A stretch of 64,000 bases of DNA from Cohnella fermenti (GTDB lineage: Bacteria > Bacillota > Bacilli > Paenibacillales > Paenibacillaceae). Location: NCBI RefSeq assembly GCF_004801405.1, contig NZ_SSOB01000021.1:62001-126000 (forward strand), in the 5' to 3' direction. Position 1 is the first letter of the stretch. Each line of letters opens with the position of its first letter. A model generated the notes under the pieces. The model was not told the DNA's origin. It worked only from the letters and a program-made list of their open reading frames with translations, and made no database searches. Made by a program: the position numbers and the translations under genes. Of this stretch, positions 43,079 through 52,130 are shown in pieces.

Positions 43079-44224
43079 CTATTCATGCGGCCGGCCCGAA
43101 GACTGCCGCACGATCAGCTCCGTGGCAAGAGTGATCTTGTCCGCCTCCCGGAACGGGTTCTCCTCGCCGCACAGGCGCAGCACCATTGCCGCCGCCTCTC
43201 TCCCTTGAAGCGTAAACTTCTGTTCGATCGTGGTCAGCGGCACGTCCAGCATTGCGACGAAGGATAGATTGTCGAAGCCGACGATGGACAGCTCTTCGGG
43301 CACCTTGACCCCCGCTTCTTGAGCCGCCTTCAACAGGTATACCGCCGAGTTGTCGTTGATCGCAATGACTGCCGTCGCCTTCTCCTTGCCGTTAAGCGCC
43401 CGCGCCAGCCGCTCCTTGGCAAGCTTCAATTGCCAGCTCGGGGAGTCGTCGCATTCGGCCGCCATCCCTTCCTCGTCTTCAAGCAGCCATTCGCTTCGGG
43501 GCATGATGCCCGCGTCGATCAGAGACTTGCAATAGCCCCGATAACGATCCATGATCGACACCGCCTCCTTTAACCGGGTGCAGACGAACGCAATCCTGCG
43601 ATGCCCCAATTGAAGCAGATGCTGCGTGATCAATTGGCCGCCCTGGTAATTGTCGGACACCACACACGGGATATCCAAGCCTTCCAGCGTGCGGTCGATT
43701 AAGACGAACGGGAACCGGCGAATCATCAGGCTTCCGAACAGCTCGATGTTCCGGTCGCTGGCGCAAGGATATACGATAGCGCCGCTTATGTTGTCCTCCA
43801 GCAGCCTAAGCAGAACCTCGCGTTCCCGCTCCAGGCTGTATCCCGTATTGTGATAGGTAACATAATAGCCCTGACCGGCGCAGAATTGCTCGACGCCCTG
43901 CAGAATGTCCAGTCCGTACTCTTCCCCGAACGGCAGCACGACGGCGATGATCCGCAGCCGGCTCTGGCCCGAATTCCCTTGGACCGCGGCGCCCCCGCTT
44001 GCATAATCATCCCTGATGAAGCTGCCCTTCCGCTTGATTCGGACAAGCATTCCCCGGTATTCAAGCTCCCTCAGCGCCCGAATAACCGTAATTCGGCTGA
44101 CTCCGAATTGCTCGGCGATCTCCTGTTCGGTGGGGATCCGATCTCCCGGCTTGAGCTTGCCCTCGTCCGTGAGAGCCGTGAAGTGCTCAATTATATTCTG
44201 ATAGAGCTTCGGCTTGCTCCCCAC
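43079..44224 (-). CDS. GntR-type HTH with LacI-type sugar-binding domain (AraR-like architecture)
   Basis: 381 residues from GTG 44224, preceded by AGGGGGG; ATG 44254 has only a weak ribosome site. Residues about 1-75 are a GntR winged helix (LKPGDRIPTEQEIAEQFGVS and ITVIRALRELEYRGMLVRIK). Residues about 95-380 are a LacI/periplasmic-binding-like effector domain (AVVLPFGEEYGLDILQGVEQ, then FVLIDRTLEGLDIPCVVSDN and AVIAINDNSAVYLLKAA). This mix is known from AraR. It probably represses its own gene and the mannosidase through the 17-bp element and is released by a sugar. Confidence 0.9.
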   Translation of the reverse strand: MGSKPKLYQNIIEHFTALTDEGKLKPGDRIPTEQEIAEQFGVSRITVIRALRELEYRGMLVRIKRKGSFIRDDYASGGAAVQGNSGQSRLRIIAVVLPFGEEYGLDILQGVEQFCAGQGYYVTYHNTGYSLEREREVLLRLLEDNISGAIVYPCASDRNIELFGSLMIRRFPFVLIDRTLEGLDIPCVVSDNYQGGQLITQHLLQLGHRRIAFVCTRLKEAVSIMDRYRGYCKSLIDAGIMPRSEWLLEDEEGMAAECDDSPSWQLKLAKERLARALNGKEKATAVIAINDNSAVYLLKAAQEAGVKVPEELSIVGFDNLSFVAMLDVPLTTIEQKFTLQGREAAAMVLRLCGEENPFREADKITLATELIVRQSSGRPHE

Positions 44225-44271
44225 ATCGAGCCCCCCTGTATCCTCATGTTCCACAATAACGTTATGGCCTA

Positions 44272-44288
44272 TAAATATAGAATAACAA
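44272..44288 (-). promoter_or_regulatory. 17-bp promoter/operator element, copy 2
   Basis: Identical to 43007-43023; lies 48 bp upstream of the GTG start of the GntR/LacI-type regulator, as expected for autoregulation. Confidence 0.6.
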
Positions 44289-44840
44289 TAAACCGACGAA
44301 TTTGAAAACCAAACTTAATATGTTACATCATATCATGCTGTATTTTGCTTATTCGCTCCGTCTGGCCGGCGGGGAAAGCAGGCGCGATTCCCTATCGGTC
44401 CCCGCGTCGAACAGACCCATGAGCTTCCTCATGGGCCTGCCGATTCCGCAATCGATCCGTTACAAGAGTTCAGACTTTGCGACAAACCTCTAAGACAACA
44501 AGGACAGTTGCCACTCTCGTATGTGGTGGTCCGTTGTTATGAAACCTACAGCAGTGAGAAGTTGGGCGGGGGAGGCTGGGTGGGCAGAGGTAGCGGAGAT
44601 GCGTACAACGACACTCTGAAGAGCCGGTTGAAGGGCCCGATGAACGGAAAACCCGCTTATCGACCGTTCGTTCCGCTTGCCACCCCATCCAATCCGATCC
44701 CGTCCCGTCCGGCCTCTCTCTCCTCTCCCCATGCGCTCTATTCCCTCTAGCGGCATTAGGTCTCCTCTCCCTTTCGTTCAGGATAAGGATGTGCACGGTG
44801 AAACAAGCTGACCTAAGACCAAAGGGCATGATCGGCAAGC

Positions 44841-44874
44841 AGAGGTTCCTGATCCAAGGGGAGAAGAGGCATAA
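44841..44874 (-). repeat. 34-bp dispersed repeat, left copy
   Basis: Exact inverted copy of 59009-59042. A second matching piece (CCTTATCCTGAACGA) accompanies both copies, here near 44770-44790 and there near 59078-59092. The two copies bracket the catabolic cluster. Confidence 0.8.
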
Positions 44875-44926
44875 GTGTTCAGAAACGGACTAGTGCAGGG
44901 CAATCTTCAATGCTCATTCTAGAAAA

Positions 44927-45844
44927 TCATGCTCGGAGATTTTCCCGCCGCTCCGCCAGCCCGAGAATCCCCACTGTATCGCGGGCGAGGATCGCCTCGA
45001 TATCTTCCTCCGGCACGCGGGGCAGCTTCGTTCCGTCCACGATGGCGTTCACGTTCCGGAAGGCCGCCTCCGTCTCTTCGGCCGTGAAGAACGGATAGTC
45101 CGAGCCGAACAATACTTTGTGGGCGACCCGATATTCCGTCACGTTCATCATTGCGTTGTAGAACTGCCAAGGCCGGGGGCTCAGCGCCGACATGTCCGCA
45201 TACACATTGGGGTTCTTGCGAATGACGGACACGCATTCCCCGTGCCAAGGATGGCCGAGATGGGCGATAACCATCTTCAGCTCGGGGAACGCCCGGGCGA
45301 TCGGGTCGAGCATCGCCGGCCGGGAAGCGTCCAGGAAGCCCTCGGAGACGAACGAAGTGCCTTGGTGCCACAGAATCGGGATTTTCAACTCGGCAGCCTT
45401 CGCATACAGAGGGAAGTATTCCGGGCGATCGGGGTAGAACTTCTGATAGATCGGGGCCAGCTTGAGGCCGACCAGACCCAGCTCCTTCACCGCGAACTCC
45501 AATTGCGCCGGGGCGTCCGGATCGCGCGGATCGACGCTGGCGAAGCCGTACAGGAAGCCGGGATGCTGCCGGACGTAGTCCGCCACGTACTCGTTGGGAA
45601 CGACAACTCCCGTGCCCGGGCAGTTAAACGCCAGCACAATGGCGCCGCCCCCATGACGGTATTGCTCCCAATGCCGCTCCGGGGTGACCTCGAGCTTGTA
45701 GTCCGCCCCCCATGCCCGCCGCGCGTCCGCCAGGAACGACCCGCCGACGTGGCCGGGGCCGAACAGATGCGTATGGCCGTCGAAGCTCCGGCACCGCCGC
45801 TCGCCGCCGCTCTCAAGCCCATTGCCATTCCCGCTGCCGCTCAT
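44927..45844 (-). CDS. Amidohydrolase-2 family hydrolase (possible lactonase)
   Basis: 305 residues. TIM-barrel amidohydrolase with metal motifs FDGHTHLFG (HxH), ILWHQGTS, IAHLGHPWHGE and LFGSDYPF (catalytic Asp). PF04909 members are lactonases, decarboxylases or C-C hydrolases. ATG overlaps the enolase stop by ATGA, so translation is coupled. In an operon with a sugar-acid dehydratase and a dehydrogenase, a sugar-lactone hydrolase is the most natural role, but this is inference. The N-terminal 15 residues are a Gly/Ser/Asn-rich extension. Confidence 0.86.
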   Translation of the reverse strand: MSGSGNGNGLESGGERRCRSFDGHTHLFGPGHVGGSFLADARRAWGADYKLEVTPERHWEQYRHGGGAIVLAFNCPGTGVVVPNEYVADYVRQHPGFLYGFASVDPRDPDAPAQLEFAVKELGLVGLKLAPIYQKFYPDRPEYFPLYAKAAELKIPILWHQGTSFVSEGFLDASRPAMLDPIARAFPELKMVIAHLGHPWHGECVSVIRKNPNVYADMSALSPRPWQFYNAMMNVTEYRVAHKVLFGSDYPFFTAEETEAAFRNVNAIVDGTKLPRVPEEDIEAILARDTVGILGLAERRENLRA

Positions 45845-46998
45845 GCCCTCACCGCCAATTTATCGATCGTGTAACGCTGCACGACTTCCTCGTTCAGCTC
45901 GACGCCAAGCCCCGGCGACGACGGCACCTGGAGGTGCCCGTCCGGCTCCAGCCGCAGCGGATTCACGACCAGATCCCGGCTTAAGGGCGTATCGTTCGTA
46001 CAGAACTCTTGGAAAACAGGGTGTTGCTGATAAGAGTTCAGATGCAGAGAGGCGGCCGTCAGCACATCCGAGGTCCATGCGTGCGGAATGAGCAGCTTGC
46101 CGGCCAGCTCGACCCTTGTCACCAGCTTGCGCGCTTCCGTCAGCCCCCCGGCCCGCGAGAGGTCCGGCTGAATGACGTCGACATCGCCTTCCCGAAGCAA
46201 TTGCTCGTACTCGTAAAGCCCGGCCAATTGTTCGCCGCACGCAATCCGCACGTCAACCGCACCGGCCAGCTTGCGGTAGCCTTCCAGATTGTCCGCGTGA
46301 AGCGGCTCCTCCACGAAGAATACGCCGAGCTGCCCCAGCTCCCGGGTGAGCCGAATGGCCAGCTTCACGTCCGGCGTCCACATGCCGTCCACCATAATGT
46401 CCATCTCGTCCCCGGCTTCCTCGCGCGCAGCGGCGACAAGGGCGACGACCCGGCGAGGGTCCTCCGCCACGACGCCCCAGCCGAACTTCATCGCCCGGAA
46501 GCCGAGCGCCCGGTACTTGCGCACCGCCTCCTTCATCGCTTCGGGCGTGTTCCGGAACAGCGTGCTGGCATAGGCCTTGATCCGCTCGTGCCGACGCGCT
46601 CCGAGCATGACGCTCACCGGCTGGCCCGACGCCTTGCCGATAATATCCCAGATCGCGATATCGACGGCGCTCATCGCATGGAGGGCCGCTCCCCTTCTTC
46701 CTTGATAGTAGGAGGAGCGGTACATGCGCGACCAGATTTTGTCGTATTCGAACGGATTCTCCCCGATAACGGCGTGCTTCAGCCCTTCGGAGAACGCCTT
46801 CAGGTAGCTCGGCGCCTCGATGAACGCCTTCATGATGTGGGGGTGGGAGTCGCAGTCGGCGATGCCGACAATCCCCTCGTCCGTGCGCACCCGCAGCAGG
46901 AACGCATACTTCGGCCCGCGCGAATCGGAGTCGCCGTCCGCGACCCCGTAATCGTAAGGACTCTCGAGCACGTTCATCTCGATCTCGGTTATCTTCAT
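45841..46998 (-). CDS. Enolase-superfamily (mandelate racemase-type) sugar-acid dehydratase
   Basis: 385 residues from ATG 46998. The capping domain 1-130 is followed by a barrel with Lys in FRAMKFGWG, metal ligands Asp in IMVDGMW, Glu in FFVEEPL and Glu in ACGEQLAG, and general-acid/base His in LIPHAWTSD. This residue set is that of the mandelate-racemase subgroup, mostly acid-sugar dehydratases (galactonate, fuconate, galactarate types). It overlaps both neighbours by ATGA. A 2-keto-3-deoxy acid product would suit the RraA-like aldolase encoded upstream. The larger frame reaching 47709 is not its start. Confidence 0.9.
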   Translation of the reverse strand: MKITEIEMNVLESPYDYGVADGDSDSRGPKYAFLLRVRTDEGIVGIADCDSHPHIMKAFIEAPSYLKAFSEGLKHAVIGENPFEYDKIWSRMYRSSYYQGRRGAALHAMSAVDIAIWDIIGKASGQPVSVMLGARRHERIKAYASTLFRNTPEAMKEAVRKYRALGFRAMKFGWGVVAEDPRRVVALVAAAREEAGDEMDIMVDGMWTPDVKLAIRLTRELGQLGVFFVEEPLHADNLEGYRKLAGAVDVRIACGEQLAGLYEYEQLLREGDVDVIQPDLSRAGGLTEARKLVTRVELAGKLLIPHAWTSDVLTAASLHLNSYQQHPVFQEFCTNDTPLSRDLVVNPLRLEPDGHLQVPSSPGLGVELNEEVVQRYTIDKLAVRA

Positions 46999-47756
46999 GG
47001 CTCGCCTCCACCGTCCTCTGCCGCCTTGTATTCGAATAGGGACGCGCGCCCGCCTTCGGGAAGCAGCCTGCGGGACAAGCCCCGGTACCACGCCTCCACC
47101 TTGACGAAGCCCTCCGCGTAGCGGCAGCCCGCCTGGTAGCCGCGGAACTTGCCGACGGTCTCGACCAGGTCGAGCAGATCCACATCCATCAATTGGCGGA
47201 AAATCCTTACCTGGCTCAAGTGCCTGCCAAGAGCCTCCTTCTTCTTCTCGATCGTGTCCGTAATGTCGACGAATTCCGTCGGCTGGAACCCGACGCCTCC
47301 CGTGTTGTCCATGTAGTACAGCGTCACCTGCCGCGAGGTCGCCGGCACGGCCGTCTTCAGGCTGGCGACGCCGGCGAGCGGCAGCGCGTCCCAGACGAGC
47401 TGGCCGGTGTACCGATGGTCGGGGTGGTAATCGTTCGGCCCGTGCGTAATGACGAGGTCCGGATCGACGCGGCGGATGACGTCCACGAACGCCAGGCGAT
47501 GCTCCAGCGTCGGAACGAGCCGCTCGTCCGGGTAGCCCATCCAGATCGGGGCCGCCCCCATGACCGCGCACGCTTCGCGGAATTCCGCCTCCCGGATCGC
47601 GGCGAGGCGCTCGGGCTCGACATCGTAGTTGCCCATGTCCCCGTTCGTCGCCACCGCCGCGTACACCTCGTCTCCTTGCTTCGCATACAACGCCAGCGTG
47701 CCGCCGCACTGCAGCTCGATATCGTCGGGATGCGCCCCGATGGCCAATACTCTCAT
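46995..47756 (-). CDS. PIG-L/LmbE-family deacetylase
   Basis: 253 residues. Zinc motif AIGAHPDDIELQCGG at the N-terminus and HPDHRYTGQLVWDA in the middle, as in N-acetylglucosaminyl-type deacetylases. The family removes acetyl from GlcNAc-like groups. Overlaps by ATGA with the dehydrogenase stop upstream and with the enolase start downstream. Its presence implies that the substrate bears an N-acetyl (or similar) group, which is unusual for a plain uronate pathway. Confidence 0.9.
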   Translation of the reverse strand: MRVLAIGAHPDDIELQCGGTLALYAKQGDEVYAAVATNGDMGNYDVEPERLAAIREAEFREACAVMGAAPIWMGYPDERLVPTLEHRLAFVDVIRRVDPDLVITHGPNDYHPDHRYTGQLVWDALPLAGVASLKTAVPATSRQVTLYYMDNTGGVGFQPTEFVDITDTIEKKKEALGRHLSQVRIFRQLMDVDLLDLVETVGKFRGYQAGCRYAEGFVKVEAWYRGLSRRLLPEGGRASLFEYKAAEDGGGEP

Positions 47757-48844
47757 GAGGTCAACTCCTCCGTCAGCATCGCTTTGATCGTTCTCCTCGT
47801 TCCGCTCACGAGCCCGTTCAGCACCTCTTCCGCTTCCCCGAACGGGACGCGCAGCGACACGATGTCCCGCACGTTCACTTTGCCCGCTTCCACGAGCCGA
47901 ATGCCCTTCTCCCAGAGCAGCGGAGCCGAGGTGCACGTCACGACGGTCAGGTCCTTGGCCACGATGCGGTCGGAATCGATCGTCGGCACCCCGGCCCCGT
48001 GCAGCCCGTACAGCACAACCGTCCCGCCCGGGGCCACGTGCTCGATGCAGGCCCGAACGCCGGCCTCGCTGCCGGACGCCTCGATCGTCACCTCGAACGG
48101 CGGCCGCCCGGCGAACAGCTCCTTCATCCCTGTCGTCCCTGCTCCTATCGTCTCTGCTCCTATCGTCTCTGCTCCTGTCGTCCCTGTTCCCGCAGCCGCA
48201 GCCGCCAAGGCAATCTCGTCCGCCCCGAGCCGACGGGCCAGCGCCAGCGGCTCCTCGCGCCGATCGATCGCCGTCACCATTGAAGCGCCGTACGCCTGCG
48301 CAAGCTGAGCGAACAGCAGCCCCGCCGGTCCCGCCCCGAACACCGCGACCCGGCTTCCCGCCAGCCCGCACACCCGCTCGATCGCTCCCAGCGTGCAGTT
48401 GAGCGGCTCCATCATCGCCCCTTCGGCATACGTGAGCGTATCCGGCAGGCGGTACAGATTGCCGGGCCGCGCGACGACGAATTCGCCGTAGCCGCCGCCC
48501 GGCAGCGTCGTGCCCAGCTCGCCGCCCGCCGGGCAGTGATGCTTGCGGCCCGACTGGCACATCGGGCACTGCCCGCAGCCGACGACGGGATCGACGACGA
48601 CCCGGTCGCCGACCCGCCAACCCGCGACTTCGCTGCCGACCCGCTCCACCGTACCCGCCAGCTCATGCCCGAGCACCCAGGGCGGAGAAGCGAACCGCAG
48701 CCGGCCGGACACCATATGCAGATCGGTCGCGCACACGCCCGCCGCCCGAACGCGCACGAGCACCTCCCGCTCGCCGACAGCCGGCTCCGGCCACACGTCC
48801 GTCCGCTCCAACCGGCCGTTCTCCCTCCATACGATTGCTCTCAT
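47753..48844 (-). CDS. Zinc-dependent medium-chain dehydrogenase (sorbitol/threonine dehydrogenase type)
   Basis: 363 residues. Catalytic zinc: AGVCATDLH and GHELAG. Structural zinc: four Cys in VVGCGQCPMCQSGRKHHC. The cofactor site is VFGAGPAGLLFAQLA, followed by an acidic AIDRREE suited to NAD. It oxidises an alcohol of a sugar or sugar acid. Odd: residues about 220-240 are a low-complexity insert from four 15-bp repeats, giving repeats of AETIG/AGTTG in a surface loop after the Rossmann strand. ATGA overlap with the deacetylase. Confidence 0.92.
   Translation of the reverse strand: MRAIVWRENGRLERTDVWPEPAVGEREVLVRVRAAGVCATDLHMVSGRLRFASPPWVLGHELAGTVERVGSEVAGWRVGDRVVVDPVVGCGQCPMCQSGRKHHCPAGGELGTTLPGGGYGEFVVARPGNLYRLPDTLTYAEGAMMEPLNCTLGAIERVCGLAGSRVAVFGAGPAGLLFAQLAQAYGASMVTAIDRREEPLALARRLGADEIALAAAAAGTGTTGAETIGAETIGAGTTGMKELFAGRPPFEVTIEASGSEAGVRACIEHVAPGGTVVLYGLHGAGVPTIDSDRIVAKDLTVVTCTSAPLLWEKGIRLVEAGKVNVRDIVSLRVPFGEAEEVLNGLVSGTRRTIKAMLTEELTS
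48126..48185 (-). repeat. Four 15-bp tandem repeats inside the dehydrogenase gene
   Basis: Units start at 48126, 48141, 48156 and 48171; the middle two are identical (GCTCCTATCGTCTCT). The period keeps the frame and encodes five-residue repeats. Confidence 0.9.
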
Positions 48845-48863
48845 GCCGTCCCTCCTGCCCGCC

Positions 48864-49532
48864 TCACAGAACGCCGTACTTCTCGTACACCTCGCGCAGC
48901 AGCTTGCCCTCGAGCAGCTCGCGGCGCGAATGGCTCTCGCCCGTCGCCTTCGCGGTGGCCAGCTCCACCACCTGCTCCAGCAGCGCCTGCGGGATGACGG
49001 CCACCCCGTCCCGGTCCGCGAAGATGACGTCTCCCGGCTGCACGAGCACGCCGCCCGCCTCTACCGGGCAATCGTAGTCGATCACCAGGCCGCGGCCCTG
49101 CGAATCGACCGGCTTATAGCCCGTGCAGTGCAGCGGGAAGCCCAGCTCGAGAATCTTCTCCGTATCCCGGACGAGGCCGTCGACGATTGCGCCGCGGGCG
49201 CCCCGCATCTTCGAGGCTGTCGACAGCAGCTCTCCCCACATGCCGTTGCGCTTCGATTCGTTCGTCGCGGCGACGACGACCTCGTCCGGCCGGATGCTGT
49301 CGATCGCCGCAATCTCCTTGTCGTAAGGGTTCGCGGGAATGTGGTACACGTCTGCGGCCAGAATCGTTTTGGCGCGGCCGACCATGCGGGCCCGCTCCGC
49401 CGTCAAAGGCCGAATCCTCTCGTTCATCGCTTGGTGGCGATAACCTAGCTGATCGAGACTGTCGCAGATCACCGCCGTGTACAGCACCTGTTGCATATGG
49501 TCGAAGAGCTGTGAATCCGTCCAACCGTTCAT
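48864..49532 (-). CDS. RraA-like aldolase/decarboxylase
   Basis: 222 residues from ATG 49532. The core signature is MWGELLSTASKMRGARGAIV followed by DGLVRDTEKILELGFPLHC and PGDVIFADRDGVAVIP, as in the RraA/HMG-aldolase family. Members are class II aldolases on 4-hydroxy-2-oxo acids or RNase E inhibitors; Bacillota lack the second role's target in the Gram-negative form, so aldolase or decarboxylase is likely. Set between the GH28-like gene (15-base gap) and the dehydrogenase gene. It would cleave the keto-acid product of the dehydratase. Confidence 0.85.
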   Translation of the reverse strand: MNGWTDSQLFDHMQQVLYTAVICDSLDQLGYRHQAMNERIRPLTAERARMVGRAKTILAADVYHIPANPYDKEIAAIDSIRPDEVVVAATNESKRNGMWGELLSTASKMRGARGAIVDGLVRDTEKILELGFPLHCTGYKPVDSQGRGLVIDYDCPVEAGGVLVQPGDVIFADRDGVAVIPQALLEQVVELATAKATGESHSRRELLEGKLLREVYEKYGVL

Positions 49533-49546
49533 CCTCTTGCTCCCCC

Positions 49547-52075
49547 TTAGGCCCCCGGTACGAATACGACGTCCCGGAAGTAGCCGTTGTTGTTGTAAGA
49601 CGACGTCGGCATCGCGCCGAGAGTCGTCGAGAATACGCCGCTGCCCGCATACGTGACCAGATTGCCATTCGCGATCGGGCTGTCGAACGCATGGCCCGTC
49701 GCTGCATACCACTGGTCCGTGCTCGTCGATACCGAGACGATGTAATCGGTGTTCGCGGTAATCGCCAGCGCCGTAGGCAGCGTGAATTCCTTCCAGCCCG
49801 CTGTGCCCGCTGTGATCGACCACGTGTACGGCCCTGCGACGACCGTCGCGCCGCTCGCGTCCCAGATCCGGACCGTGTGGCTGCCGCCCTCCGAAGCGTT
49901 CGTATAAATCCGAACCTTCGCGATCGTCCCGTCCACCGTGGCGTAGAACTTCGTCCCGAGCTCGTATTGCGCATCGTTGTCATACAGCGCCGGCGTCTGC
50001 GTCGTGTAGATCGTGCTCTCCGTCCCCGACACGAACACGATGTCGCGGAAGTAGTTGCCGTTGTTGTAGGACGAAGACGGCATTGCTCCGAGCGTGGTCG
50101 AGAACAGCCCGCTGCCCGTATACGTGACGAGGTTGCCGTTCGCAATCGGATTGTCGAAGCCATGGCCCGAAGCCGCGTACCATTGATCCGTGCTCGTCGA
50201 CACGGCCACGATGTAGTCGGTGTTCGCACCGATCGCCAGCGGAGTCGGCAGTGTGAACTCCTTCCAGCCCGCCGTGCCCGCTGTGATCGACCACGTATAC
50301 GGCCCTGCGACGACCGTCGCGCCGCTCGCGTCCCAGATTCGGACCGTGTGATCGCCGCCCTCCGACGCGTTCGTGTAGATTCTTGCTTTCGTCACATAGC
50401 CGTCCACGACGGAATAGAACTTCGTTCCGAGCTCGTATTGCGCGTCATTGTCGTAGCCGGTCGGCGTCTCGCTCGTGAAGATCGTGCCGCTTGAGCCTCC
50501 GCCTCCCGTCGTCAGCGAAGCGGAATCGATTCGCGCCCATGCGGCGGAAGCGGTGCTTCCGTTGCTGTCGATGCCGAGCCGGTACGTGCCCGCCGTCGCG
50601 ACGGTGAACGTGATCGACTTGGCCGACCAGCCCGTATTGTTGAACGCCAGGCTCTGCAGGACCGTCCCGGTCGACGCCTGGGCCGCGAACAACCGGCTCG
50701 AGACGCCGCTGCTCTGCACCGATGCCGCGAACGTGTACGTTCCCGGCGTCAGGTAGACGCCCTGGTATACGCTGGCCGTTCCGAGGTCGAAGTTCCGAAT
50801 GTAGCCGTAGTTGCCGCCCGGCTGCCCGACCGATGCGTTGTCCGCCCCGGCGTCGCCGACCGTTGTCCAGAAGGAGTCCCCTGTGTAGACGGAATTGCCG
50901 GTATTCGCGCTGTCGAAGTTCGTATTCAGCAGCGTCGTCGAGCCGGTGATGCCCGCGAAGGCCGCGTCGCCGGAGAAGTCCGTCTTCGGCATGCTCGCGA
51001 AGCTCGGCTCGAGATCCGAGCCTCCGTTGACCGCGGTCAGCATGTTGTCCTTGAACGTGATCGCGTCGGTCGGCGTTCGCGGCCCCGGCGTGTACGGGTC
51101 GTCGATCAGCGCGCCGATCGGGTACGTCGCCTGAATCGTGTTGTCGTGCACGTACACGTTCGACACCTTGACCTGCGACTGATCCGGCGCCCCGCCGGTC
51201 CAGTTGATGAACAGGAAGCCGTGGCAGCCGCCCGCGCATTGCACGTCGATGTTGTTGTTGTCGACCTCGATGTTCCTCGTCGGAATCGGATTCGCCGTCG
51301 ACCACCACGTGCCGCCGCGCGGGTCGTCGTACGAGGCCCACACGTAGATGCCGTCGTCGCCGGTCGTCAGGTCGTTGCCCGTGACGCGGATGTTCTGGCA
51401 GTTGGCCAGGCTGACCCCGTCGCTGTTGAGCGTTCGCGGATTCGCCGTCGTGACGCCGGTGACAATGCCGTCCGTCGATTGGCGAAGGGCGATGTTGTAC
51501 ATCGTCGAGCCGTCGATCGTGATGCCCGAGATCGAGAAGTCGCTGACCTCATAGAAGCCGATCCCGTGGATGATAATGCTGGCCGCATCGCCGCCGTTGT
51601 ACGTCATCTGGATCGTGCCCGAGCCTTCGATCGCCACGTTCGTCGTGCCCGGCCCCGCGAAGATCAGCGGATAGTTCGTATCCGCCCACGCATTCCACGG
51701 GATCGTGCCCGAGATGAGCCGGCCGAGCGACGGCGTGTGCGCGTAATCCGCCGGGTCCTGGCTCTCGAGCAGCACGGAATTCGCATTCAGATTAAGCGCG
51801 ACGTTGCTCTTCAGCGTCAGATCGCCGGTCAGGAACGTATAGCCCCCCGGCAGGTTGACCGTCCCCCCGCCCGCCGCGTTCACGGCATCGATGGCCGCCT
51901 GAATCGCCGCCCGGTCGTTCGTCGTCCCGTCCCCGACGGCCCCGTAGCTCAGAACGCTGACGTCCAGCGCGCTCGCGATCCGCGGAACCGACGAGAACCA
52001 TGCCGCAGCCAGCACCAGCGCTAGAAGTACCGTCCGCAGCGTCCTCCACCCATCCGTTCTCCCGAATACCTTCAT
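49547..52075 (-). CDS. Secreted GH28-like beta-helix glycosidase with beta-sandwich and two DUF4082 modules
   Basis: 842 residues. A signal peptide (TLRTVLLALVLAAAWFSS, cleaved near ASA) is followed by a parallel beta-helix with a pectate_lyase_3-like entry (VLSYGAVGDGTTNDRAAIQA). GH28-type acid motifs are RTLNSDGVSLANC and TGDDGIYVWAS; the usual GDDC Cys is Gly here. After about residue 370 comes a jelly-roll sugar-binding-like domain, then two almost identical DUF4082 domains (each with YDNDAQYELGTKFY and HTVRIWDASGATVVAGPY). The start of the degradation route: it cleaves a polymer outside the cell whose fragments enter by the importer encoded upstream. The exact linkage is unknown. Confidence 0.87.
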   Translation of the reverse strand: MKVFGRTDGWRTLRTVLLALVLAAAWFSSVPRIASALDVSVLSYGAVGDGTTNDRAAIQAAIDAVNAAGGGTVNLPGGYTFLTGDLTLKSNVALNLNANSVLLESQDPADYAHTPSLGRLISGTIPWNAWADTNYPLIFAGPGTTNVAIEGSGTIQMTYNGGDAASIIIHGIGFYEVSDFSISGITIDGSTMYNIALRQSTDGIVTGVTTANPRTLNSDGVSLANCQNIRVTGNDLTTGDDGIYVWASYDDPRGGTWWSTANPIPTRNIEVDNNNIDVQCAGGCHGFLFINWTGGAPDQSQVKVSNVYVHDNTIQATYPIGALIDDPYTPGPRTPTDAITFKDNMLTAVNGGSDLEPSFASMPKTDFSGDAAFAGITGSTTLLNTNFDSANTGNSVYTGDSFWTTVGDAGADNASVGQPGGNYGYIRNFDLGTASVYQGVYLTPGTYTFAASVQSSGVSSRLFAAQASTGTVLQSLAFNNTGWSAKSITFTVATAGTYRLGIDSNGSTASAAWARIDSASLTTGGGGSSGTIFTSETPTGYDNDAQYELGTKFYSVVDGYVTKARIYTNASEGGDHTVRIWDASGATVVAGPYTWSITAGTAGWKEFTLPTPLAIGANTDYIVAVSTSTDQWYAASGHGFDNPIANGNLVTYTGSGLFSTTLGAMPSSSYNNGNYFRDIVFVSGTESTIYTTQTPALYDNDAQYELGTKFYATVDGTIAKVRIYTNASEGGSHTVRIWDASGATVVAGPYTWSITAGTAGWKEFTLPTALAITANTDYIVSVSTSTDQWYAATGHAFDSPIANGNLVTYAGSGVFSTTLGAMPTSSYNNNGYFRDVVFVPGA

Positions 52076-52130
52076 GAATGATCCCTCCTATTTTCCAATA
52101 ATCGTGACCGTTATTCCTTCATTCCGGCCG

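Larger units (their letters stand above)
44225..44926. other. Intergenic stretch with hairpins and a dispersed repeat
   Basis: No convincing gene. It holds the second 17-bp operator copy (44272-44288), a perfect 8-bp hairpin CCCATGAG-CTTC-CTCATGGG at 44416-44435, an imperfect long hairpin near 44491-44541 built from AACAAGGAC and GTCCGTTGTT, and the 34-bp repeat at 44841-44874. Confidence 0.55.

Noticed and set aside
44416..44435. Perfect hairpin as a terminator
   Set aside because: No gene ends nearby and there is no T-tract, so I list it only as part of the intergenic stretch.
44490..44756. 88-residue minus-strand frame in the 44.3-44.9 kb gap
   Set aside because: No ribosome site, no motif, and the DNA contains hairpins and repeat pieces typical of intergenic sequence.
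46995..48620. 541-residue minus-strand frame that would extend the PIG-L protein
   Set aside because: The N-terminal half is an off-frame reading of the dehydrogenase gene; the true ATG at 47756 overlaps the dehydrogenase stop and begins the HPDD motif.
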